A stretch of DNA of 64,000 bases from Liolophura sinensis (Eukaryota > Mollusca > Polyplacophora > Chitonida > Chitonidae): contig NC_088296.1 in NCBI RefSeq assembly GCF_032854445.1, positions 18,281,485-18,345,484 of the forward strand, in the 5' to 3' direction. The notes under the pieces were generated by a model, which had not been told where the DNA came from, made no database searches, and saw only the letters and a list, made by a program, of their open reading frames with translations. The stretch's first letter is position 1. Each line of letters starts with the position of its first letter. Positions 23,401-35,400 of the stretch are shown here, piece after piece. A program made the position numbers and the translations under genes.

Positions 23401-26400
23401 TAAGAACTAAAAGAATGCAATGAAAGGAACTCGTGATCAGAGCATTGCGTTAGACGTTATGAAGTTTCATGGTGAATGTAGTTCTACTAACCTTCCAAAT
23501 TATTTCATTTTTTTGGAATGATAAAAATACGATTGCGTGAACCAACATGATACTTCGTTATAGCTTACAACTCCCTAACTAGACATCAAACATGTGGAAA
23601 TAATTTTGGTTCAAGTAATGATAGCATAGTCTATTTTTGACCTTACTTTTGTCTTCTTATAAAATAAAAAGTGTAAACTCAAATCACCCCAAGTTTGCAC
23701 ACCCATGTTATTTAGTAATTGTACTTCAAAATCAAGGAATTCTTGCTTGTTTTCCGGCATGTACAAAATAACACCTCTCTTCTGTGCCGAAAAGATTTCC
23801 TATCTAGTTCCACGGAGTCCTTTACTAAATAAATCATACGGAAAACAATGCGCTCGTTAAATACATAGCTGTGTTTGCGTCCGTTAGCCATTGGTGAGTA
23901 GATTTACATGGCCTACTGAACTTCAAGGTCATCCACACGCTTTCTTAAATTAACTTACTTTCCTCTGACCTTATACCTACGTCATGGTCATGACTCAGTG
24001 AATTGGAAATAAAACAAACCACTTTACCATTACCATTGACGTCATTAGCTACAAATAAGTTAGTAAATGGTTTGCAATTGATATAGATGTTAATTAAAAC
24101 TGGTTATAAGACCATTTAATTTCCCCGCTTAAGCGATGACATATGCGTTCTGTCTACTGGAAACACTTTAAACGTACCTGGTTTTGTACAAAAATAGGAC
24201 CTGGTTTGAGGGTACTTAACTAACTCTGTGTGGAATGACATCTAGAATTGCACGTATACTAAAATATACTTGGCACATATCACTGTTCTTCCGCCAATAA
24301 GTTACTACATGTATATTACTGTCCGTCACCCGTGGGAAAGTTCGTTTGTAAGGGAAAGGTCGGAGGTTTATCCGGGGCGCCCACAAAGTTGACAACCATC
24401 ATGCGAGTGAAAATTATTAAATATAAATTATATGATTACATCAATCAAGTAATCAAACTATACCATCAAATTATACCATCATATTACACCATCAAATTAT
24501 ACCATCAAATTATACCATCAAATTACACCATCAAATTACACCATCAAATTATACCATCATATTACACCATAAAATTATACCTTCAAATTATACCATCATA
24601 TTACACCATCAAATTATACCATCATATTACACCATAAAATCATACCTTCAAATTACACCATCAAATTACACCATCAAATTACACCATCAAATTACACCAT
24701 CAAACTATACCATCAAATTATACCATCAAATTACACCATCAAATTACACCATCAAATTATACCATCAAATTACACCATCAAATTATACTATCAAATTACA
24801 CCATCACATTACTCCATCAAATTATACCATCAAATTACACCATCAAATTACATCATCAAATTATACCATCAAATTACACCATCAAATTATACCATCAAAT
24901 TATACCATCAAAACACACCATCAAATTATACCATCAGATTATACCATCAAATTACACCATCAAATTATATCATCAAATTATACCATCAAATTATTCCATC
25001 AAATTACACCATCAAATTATATCATCAAATTATATCATCAAATTACACCATCAAATTATGTCATCAAATTACACCATCAAATTATACCATCAAATTACAC
25101 CATCAAATTATACCATCAAATTATATCATCAAATTATACCATCAAATTATACCATCAAATTATACTATCACTTCATGTGCCTATTTCCATGACACTAACA
25201 AAACGAATAGTTCATAAATGGTCGGCGAATTTAGCCAATGAAAATGCATTTTTCTGTGTAAATCATGGGAGATATTCAGCCAACGATTTGTTTACGTTGG
25301 AAGCAGACCTTAGCGGAAGTCTTGGAATTTGTGAAAAACCGTTTGATGAAAACGTGTGTGCCCAGTTTCATTATTAACCTATATGAACAACTTTTATTAG
25401 CTTAGCTGAGGTCATACCCCGAGCGTCGGCGTCCAACAACACGGAAAGCAAAGTTAAAGTAAATGATCGTGATGCTATTTTGAAAAGTACTGCATGAATT
25501 GAGCATAGGTTTGCCGCTTGGTTCTATTCCCGATAATCAAAATAGATATAGTCCGAATAATTCTGAAATATACTTGATTCCAGTATTCACATTAATAAAG
25601 AAATTTCTGCATGAACAATTAACACAACTCGATTCATACCGAAAGAAACACATAATTTATTTATTTATGTCATGGGTGCTTTACGCCGTACTCAAGACTA
25701 TTTCACTTATACGACGGTGGCCAGCATTGTGGTGGGAAGAAACCGGCCAGAGTCCGGGGAAAACCCACGACCATCCGCAGGTTGCTGGCAGACCTTCCCA
25801 CTTACGGCCGGAGAGAAAGCCAGCATGAACTGGACTTGAACTCACAGCGACCGCATTGGTGAGAGACTCCTCAGTCATTGCGCCGTGCTATCCACCTTGG
25901 CCAGAAACACATAATGTATACACGCTTTATACATGTTCAAGTGTACATGTGCAATGTTTTTAATTAGTGACGTCAGTCTAATGTTTGTTAATTAACATCC
26001 GGACGAATTCACTTTTAAGATCTCGTAATAATCTACGTCATGGTATTTCAATTTTCCCCTGTCAATTCTGGGTTAATACTGTGACCAATGTTGCCTGCCC
26101 TTTTTTTATGAAGACTTAACCTAGATAGATTCGCCCACAAGGCCACTGATCTGATGTTCGGTCAACTGTGTCAAAGATGCACGATGTATACATTACGTTA
26201 TTGGTCCCAGGTTATCCTTCAGGGTATGCACATATAGAATAGGAGATAGATGGTTACGTCTCTAACGTAATTTGGACACAAAGATTGTTGCTGTTGAAAA
26301 CTGAGGTGGAAGCAAGCTGTGGCTGAACGGACCAGACGCAAAGCTTAGTTTTTAGTTATGGAAATTGAAATTTGGACACATTTGTCTTAAAATAACATTG

Positions 26401-29400
26401 CCGAGGTTAAGATTTTAAGTTACATGACATAAAAATAAGCTGTAAAATCATATTTCAGATTCTGATCTAAGTCAGAACTGGCTTTGTGGAATCGACCCCA
26501 GATGATGTACAGTTTATAAGCCGCAGATTGTTCAAATCTAACCTATCACCGGCAATCATCACAAGGACACTACCGCCATTAGAACATTCGCTGTGTTGAT
26601 TGACAGACCGCCTGGCGAGACTAGGCTTACTCAGAAATATCGGCAAACATAATATTGTATTCATTATTTCAGATTGAAATTTTAGAGGGACTTTTAAAAA
26701 AATCTGCAGATGCACAGCACTATACGTAAATATAATGTATAGTTTACCGGACCCCAGGGCTTTCCTAACCTCTGTCTATCTCTCGTGGAATTCGTGATTA
26801 ACATTTAGTTATTTGACTCGTGTTTTGCGCCGTATTCAAGAATATTTAACTTGTACAACGGCAACCAGCATTATGATGGGAAGGTGTGAATTATACGACT
26901 CAATTAGTCTTCGGAATTGAAATGCTAGTTTACGGATACCGAACTGATTTCACCATTTTATGATTAAAGTTTAGGTAATACCATTCACTCTGTTTCTGAT
27001 ATGCATATGCCTCGGATCGAATATTACGTTGGATCAGTTTTTGTATGTGAATCATTAAATAGGTCTTTAATCGGGAAAAAGGTGGTGGGAATTAGATTTC
27101 TGTTTTGTAAGTGTAGACAAGTTTCATAACACATATGTAACTTAAAGAAAAAAACCCCTGTTGTTTGCGTATTGCCTGTTCTTTATCAAACATAGATACA
27201 CCTAATCCCGTATCGCGGCCTCATTATACACCAAAGCCGTCGTGCGATGACGTCACACCTCGTGCGGACCCTTATCATTGACTTTACTTTTCCCAAAGGT
27301 CCTCACAAGCCTCCTGCACTCCTTGTCCCACAGAGTTACCTGTACATCACATGGCGTGATGAGAACACATGTAATTGATCTTCCTGAAGGTCAGAAACCT
27401 GCTCACCTTGTCCCACGAAGTTACGAAAGCTGCACCTATGAAGTCTGATGGCAATACAAGGGGAGTCAAGAGAAAACCTTATTATCTGTTTATGAAAGAA
27501 TTAATTTCAAATTTGAATTGACTTTCCTGTGTGTTTTACTCTTGTCTTCGAAACTACTTATTTTGTAACAATTTCGTGTACCAGTACCATTGGTAGAATC
27601 AGTTGATCAATCTTTGAACCAACCAACCAAACAACCAAACAACCAATCAACCAATCAACCTGGTGTCTTTTAAGAATCGTTTAATCCTCTTCTTACAGTT
27701 AAACATTCCGCGGCCCATGTTTTTAAAAATCTGCTGTATCTTAATTGTTGACTTGGCTGTTGGAGACCTTTGATCGCATTCTTTCCTCAAATTAATGTTT
27801 CTTTTTGTTTGCGGCTTTCCACAATTAAATTCACGCAATGCGGTCATGACTTTGCTTAACCGCATGCTCAGTGATACTATGGGACTATTTTTTTCAGTGT
27901 ATTCCACAGGCTCAGGGTATTTTTGATAGAACTGTCAGGAATCACTAAGATCGGGGTCATCAATCACTCGTAATGAATGTTAAGGGAACGCAATTACCAC
28001 AGGGACCAATAACAGGGGGGAGGTTGGAGTGGATGTTTGGTGTTTGGAGGGTGTTGTAGGGGTTAGGAGAAAAGGGAGGAAAGTTCTCCCGTACTGGTAG
28101 CGTACAGTTGCACTGAGACACACTCTTGCATACATAAGGGTTTCTGTCAGGTAAATCAGGCTATCATCCAACGGTCTGACACAACTCACCTGTAGATTAA
28201 TAATCGATCATATCAATGAAGCATTATCAAAGTGATGACATCGAAAGTTACGATATAGACTGACATAGCTCTGTATTCGCCCAGATAACGCAATATGGCG
28301 GAAATTATACGAACTTTAACCTCCTGATTTCGATTAATTTTTCTGTCGACGACGATAAATACTATTCATTGAAACTTGATCGATGAAAAGCTTGGGCTTT
28401 GAGACATGAAAGAAAGTCTGATTTTTTTCTATCAACAGTTCAATAGTTTAAGTGTCTTCAGAACCAAGGCTAAAGGTATTATACATGGGGATTTTGGTAC
28501 TTTCTAACTTGTCACTTACCTTAGGTAAGAGAATAGATCAAATCAGTGCTCGTACACTTCGTTTCTTAGGTTGAATCTTTTGGAATTGCATAACTTTAAA
28601 TTAAAGGTGCGTCGCAAAATGTGCAATTATTGCTCTGCGTAAGTTTTCTGTTTTGTACGAAATCGATTGAAAACAGGTAGAAAATAAAGATCAGATTAAA
28701 GTTAAGCTGGTTTATTTATTTATTTGATGAGTGTTTCACGCTGTATTCAAGAATATTTCACTTATGCAACGACGGCCAGCATAATGGTGGGAGGAAACCG
28801 GACAGAACCCCGGGGAAACCCCTTTGCTGGCAGACCTTCCCACGTATGGCGGGAGACGAAGCCAGCATAAACTGAACTAACACTCATAGTTACCGCATTG
28901 GTGGGAGGTTCCTTTGTCATTGCACTGTGCTGGCGTGCTAAGCCCCTCTGCAACGGAGACCTCCAACACTCAGGCTGATGAAAGCCGTTGTAAAAATATT
29001 CTCGTTAAATGTAAGACTGTCATAATGTGCGCCATCGACCGTTTGTTATCGGAAAGGCCCATACATATGGACAAAGACATCGGGAGAATCTACATATAAA
29101 AATTCCCGCTCAAGGCCAGGTTTGAACTCGTATATTGTAAGGTACACAATCATATGTTATCTGTAAAACAAAAGTACTGCATAATGAAATCTGGGGTAGA
29201 TGACGTAACCAATGCCATACCGGTTATACGTACTATGCCCCAGACAGCCTGTTTGTTTGTCTGTGTGTCTGTCGATTTCTGACAGTTATCGCGTCCTTCA
29301 ATCTCAGATCTTCATGTAATAAAGGAGGTCAGTGATCTGTATACATAGGCTAAAATCAACAACTGTCTAGCCAATACAGCTACTCAACGCCCACTTAATG

Positions 29401-32400
29401 TATCTCACCAAGATATGAAGTGAAAAGGTTTATATTGTACTGATAAGCAAAAAAAAAAAAAAAAAAAATCCGGTCAGTGGCCCTACATAACAGGAATTCT
29501 CAGACATTTAGTCTGTGAAACGCTGAAAGGGCCGAAGTCCATGACGTCATATACACCGCCGAGGCCGGCTACGGTTTGTCTGGGAGGCACACTGATGGGA
29601 CGAACGACCTTTTGTTTACAGTCGTTACGACGACTTTAGACTGTTGAAATATTCTTGTTTTTCCATGTAATAGTACGATATGTGGTTTTGACACTTCCAT
29701 TGTTTTATTGTGTCGACCTGTAGACTCAACCCGGAGACCGACAACTCCTCTCTTCACGACAGAAACATTCTAACCTATCAGTTATACATTCATCCAGCTG
29801 AAAGACGTTCCTTTCCCTGACATCCTCAGACAGTGACGTAGGCCCACGAGTATATAATTAGTGTTTTCGTAATGACCGCTCCGCACAAAGACTTGAAAAA
29901 AAGATTAAAAATTTTCTTTGGTGGAAGTGGTGGTGTGTCTTCATTAATATTCATGACTGACTCAGGAAATGAATGGCGTCGACCACCGAGCACGAAATCT
30001 TGGAAATAGATTTGTTAATATTATTTGTTGGAAACTCAGGGCCAAGCAGCTTTATATGTACATCGAAGACAACGTCTGCAAGGCACATTCTTCACGGGAT
30101 TTTTTCTTTGTACGCTGAAGACTGGAGTCAGGGAACCATTGTGCTGATAAACCCATCCTAAAATAGAGATGTACCTAATGCCACTTGTCTCGGTACCGTA
30201 GGATCACGTAGAAAGGCGCGTGATCTCGAATGCTGATAGGCCCCATCACGATAGCTCTATAATACCAATGCTGTGCCATTTTTGTGGTACGGTAGTTTCC
30301 ACTGGTCAGTCCGAAGCGCTATCTCTGCCTGTGTCAGAATTTACACGAGTTTTCATCAGAACGTAATACAAAGAAGGCTGCTGTCTTCCGCCTGAGGACA
30401 TTTAACAAGAGAAACAATTTGCTCATACTTTAAAATAAAAAAAAAATCCTTCGAATGCTCAAAACCCAGGTATGGCGATGTACAAAACAAAATTGCACTC
30501 TGAGCTGAGGAACATTTCAACTTAGCCTAATGTCATCCGGGGTAGCGCTTTGATTGACGACATCCTTTGCTGTTCACAACTATGTGAGAATTTTATCTCC
30601 CGTTTCGGTCATACCTCTTAGCAGGCCGATTTCAATTTTGAAATAATTCTGATGCTGTCTTACATGAATGCCATGCTGAAGACACCAGACATAAATTACC
30701 GCCTCCCCCCTCCACCCCAACCTCCACAGTCATCAGCAGTTATGGACCACATGTCAGTCAATAATACAATTTTGGAATTCTTAGGAATCACACGTTTGGG
30801 GGTTGAACCAAGATCCCTAGCTTTCAGATTTGCCGCCCGTGTGAAAGTTCGTCAGTAACTTGCCAAAAGCGGCTGGATTATACCGGCAAAAATTCTTGAG
30901 TATATAGTGTTAAACACTAGTGAAATAAACACATAAATAAATGAATAAACAAACAAATAACCAAATAAGTATATAAATAAATAAATAAATCTGGTAACTG
31001 AGAAGCTGATTCTATTAAATTTGCAAAGTTCGACGATCGTTCCACTCCGTAACTGTGCAGAGGTTTATTGTGTGTATGAACTCAAAGTTAATTGCTTCTC
31101 GTAACAGGTGATGGAAATATAGGGCAACCGAGAAGCATTCGTCTGTCTGTAATTTCTTTTCAATTTAAAATTTCCATTTATTACCCACCTGAGCTTTTCA
31201 AGTGTCTGTCTTGTGTTCTCTTTTGTTTCTTTGTTTGTTCATTTGTTTTCTCGTGAGGCAGAAAAATCTCCCTGTCACGTTAATGTCTCTTGTAAACAAG
31301 CCTAGTGACAAACACCTTGTTATCATTTGGGTTTATTAACATGTTCCTTGCCTTTCGCTAATTTATTTATGATGAAATGAGTGAGATAAATTGGAGCAAC
31401 ACTTACAAACTGTCTGATGGAACACATTTTTAGCCGAGGCAAACAGCGCTGTTTATGATTCTTTTTTCATAACAGCGAGGTCAAATTTCAAATGTGCATG
31501 CGTCGGAGCTTACGAATTTTGTGTTTCGTAAAACACAAATCAAGTAAATAGATACATTAAGCACCAGCACGATGGTGGGAAGAAACCGGGCAGAGCCCGG
31601 AGGGAAACCCACGACCGTCCGCAGGTTGATGGAAGACCTTCCCACGTACGGTATAGAACTATAGAGTTCATAAATCAAAGAGCAATGATGACTTAATATA
31701 TGGTAGGCTACCAAGGACAAAGTCAAACACAAGTTTTTTCCGCAAAAGGTTTATGAGGCATCTTCACTTTTAAATTTGATACAAGTTAAAACCACTTATA
31801 AATATTAAATTTAAGGAATAAAAGTGTCAAATTCTGTATCATACAGCCATCATTCATTCCTTTTGAAATCTTTTAGCTCAGAAGTATGAAAGTATCAGAA
31901 AAAACACTATTAGTTTTGCCACTCATGGACTCCAAAACTCCGTACATATGTGTAGCAAAGCAGGATTCGTTATTATTATTCTGTCTTTATTAAGGTACCT
32001 GTCATAAATCATTCATGTGTCCGATGACTTTTTGGCTTTTTCACAAGTTCGTGTCACTCTGAACAAATAATCTCACTTTACACGTTGACGTTTATTTGAC
32101 ATATATGACTCGCCCTTTAACCTCTGTTTGAATCATGCACATGTCAGTTAGCGTACTGTACCGTTGTATCAACCACCTTTCTTTAACACACCTGACATTT
32201 TTTTTCACCTGGCCGTTTTAGGTGACATGTATTTAAAGAATTGTGCATCCTCGGGAAATTTCTTTGCCATGGTTTTAGTGTTATGTTAATTACTGCACGA
32301 GTTACCGTGGGAAAAATGTTTTACGTGAAAAGAATATGGAAAGAAAATCGGTGTCACCTTTCAGATGTATGCTTATTCTGATCTGCTTTATGATATTTTT

Positions 32401-35400
32401 GGAGATTTAAGAATGAATAGGATTTTTTTATATTCACGTGAATTAGAATTTGTTTGAGAACTTTCGTTTAAATCTGACAAAAAGTTCTTAAAAGTCACCA
32501 CAGAAAGAAATGTTATTCGTTTGTTTACTGAATTGGTGTTTAACTTCACACTCAAAAATAGTTACCTTATCAAAAGGTTAATGGGTCGTACAGACTGAGT
32601 TCGGAGAAAACCACCGCCCTCTGGCAGACATCTAACTATGAATAACCTACTGATTTATAGACAAAACAGCTGACGACTAAAGCCACAAAACATATGAAGC
32701 GTGACAACAACAACAACAGTACATTTAGTCCTAGACATAAACAAGACAGGTAAACAAATGTTTACAAAACATATGAAGCGTGACAACAACAACAACAGTA
32801 CATTTAGTCCTAGACATAAACAAGACAGGTAAACAAATGTTGTTTTCTCCTTTCAGTTAATTAGAAATAATGGCAAAAAATGGTGCATAATAATGTACAT
32901 TGTAGCTTGAAACAAAATGTTATGTGTTGACTGTGCTCTATGTCGCGTAGTGAAAAGATTTGCACAAAGCAGTACACCATTGTACTTTAAGACATAGTAC
33001 TTCATGGTGTTGAGACAAGAATTAAATTATCTTTTGAAAGAATGCAAATCTTGCCTAGCTGAACGGTAAACAGTTACAGTAAACGGTGCAGTAAATGATA
33101 ACACTGAGACGGATAATATTATAGACAAAACAGCTGATGACCAAATTCACAAAACATATGAAGTGTGACAACAAGAACAAAAGTGCATTTAGCCCCGGAC
33201 ACAAACAAGGCACGGTAAACAAATGTTTTTTGCCTGTTTTCATTTCTATTAAATACAAATAATGGGAAAAAATGGCGCATAATTATGTAAATTATAGCTA
33301 AAAATAATATTGTATGTGTTGACCCTGCTCTATGTAGCGTAGTGAAAAGACTTGTACAAAGCAGTACACGATTGTACTTCATAGTGGTGTAACAAGCATT
33401 AAATTATCTTTTGAAAGAATGTAAATCTTGCCTAGCTGAACGGTAAACAGTTACAGTAAACAGTGCAGTAAATGATAACACTGAGACGGACAATAAGCAA
33501 GCGTGTTTTATGAAGAGTAATTCATCTTTCTGTAATGTTGTATGATCAGTAAATCATCGTAATGTAATGAACAGTGAACAACTCTGCTAAATTGGCAGTA
33601 TACAGTCGTACTGTTATGAACAGTGAACAACTGTTCTAAATTAGCTGAAAACAATCGTACTGTAATGGACAGAGGACAACTCTGTTGTATGAAAAGTAGA
33701 TGGTCGAACTGTAATGAACAGTGAACAACTCTGCTAAATTAGCTATAAACTATGTAGTATATTTTCTGTTTCAGATAACTTATGTCATGCGGAACCGAAA
33801 AGACGTGTAGTTTCTGTTTCAGATAATTTTTGTCATGCGGAACCTAAAAGACGTGTATTTTTTGTTTCAGATAATTTACGTCATGCGGAACCCAAAGGAC
33901 ATGGTCGTGTCGTTTTATCACCTGTGGCTAAAACTGAGGGCCCGATATCGGGGTCAGTTCTCCGATTTCTGTGAACTTTTTCTTCAAGACAACTGTAAGT
34001 ATAACAGTACATAACCGATCAGCTGTGTGTATATTTACATGTACGCAATGTGAGGCCATCTTTTTGCTTTATATGGGTTATAAGCTTATATTGGACTCCA
34101 CAAGGCTATTCATAAGAATGGAAATTGGTCAAAATTAAGTTGCAAGCTGCAGACCAACTCAGGCTTTTACGACTGTGGCTTTAAGTCAGACGATTTGTAT
34201 GGGCGTGCCCCTAGCAAAATGTGATGGTTTATTCTGGGTTGTCCGGTCTCCTCCATCCATAAACTTAGACACGGTTGTAAAGAATGAAAAACATTGATGA
34301 AAACCGCGTGCACCTGTCAGATAAATAAGTAAATGAATGAGTAAGTAACTAAGTAAATGAATAAGTAAGTAAATGAGTAATAAGTGAGTAATAACTAAAT
34401 AAGTAAGTAAATAAATAAGTAAATATGTAGGGGAGTAAGTAAACAAGTAAGTGAATGAGTAAATATGTAACGAAATAAATAAATAAGTAGATAAAGAAAT
34501 CTTCACACCGTTAGTCTGTAAGGCCGGAACACAACAGAAATCTCACCGTTCCGTATATGATTTTCAAACGTAGGAATCAAATTGTGGTTTCTGTGTCAAC
34601 TTGATAACACAGTATATGCCTATATTAGGGATCAAGCACATGTTCTGACGGCATGTGAGGGCAATATAAGCAACATACGCAAAGATACGAAAACCTTTGC
34701 TGTTAATTACGCACCATCGCCCTGCAACTTTGATGTGTTCAACATATTTCTTAATGTGTTTACTGATGTGTTTACCGATGTGTTGACGGTATTTATTGAT
34801 GTGTTTACTGGCGTTTTTAATGATGTGTTTACTGCTGCGTTGATTGGCGTGTGTACTGAAGTGTTTACTGGCATGTTTACTGATGTGTGTACTGAAGTGT
34901 TTACTGGCATGTTTACTGATGTGTTTACTGGCATGTTTACTGATGTGTTTACTGATGTGTTTACTGGTGTGTTTCACCAATGTGTTCTAGGTATTCACTG
35001 TTCACTGACGTTTTGTTTTTCAGTGATGTTTTCTCCTTGGACGGAACACGTAAAGGAATTCTGGGAACGACGAGACGAGGATAACATACTGTTTTTGAAG
35101 TACGAAGATTTACACATGGTACGTTGATTGCTATTATGACTTTTTTGATTGGTTGATTGGATTATTATAAAGTAATCCGTAATTCAGTTAAAATAATTCG
35201 GCTCGGATTATAATCTTGAAAAAATTCCACACGACTTTAAGCCACAGAAAAAAGACTGATGATAAGAAACAACTGAAATAACTGTCAGTGATTAAAATTA
35301 AGATTAAAATAAAATTGTTTTTTTTTTCGTGCTTTTCAGAATTTGTCGCACGAAGTAGAAAGGATTTCAAAGTTCCTGAACAAGCCTCTTACACCTGAGC

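Noticed and set aside
25177-25377. 66-codon ORF after the 13-bp array
   Set aside because: No ATG start, no motif, and it lies in the middle of a large intron.
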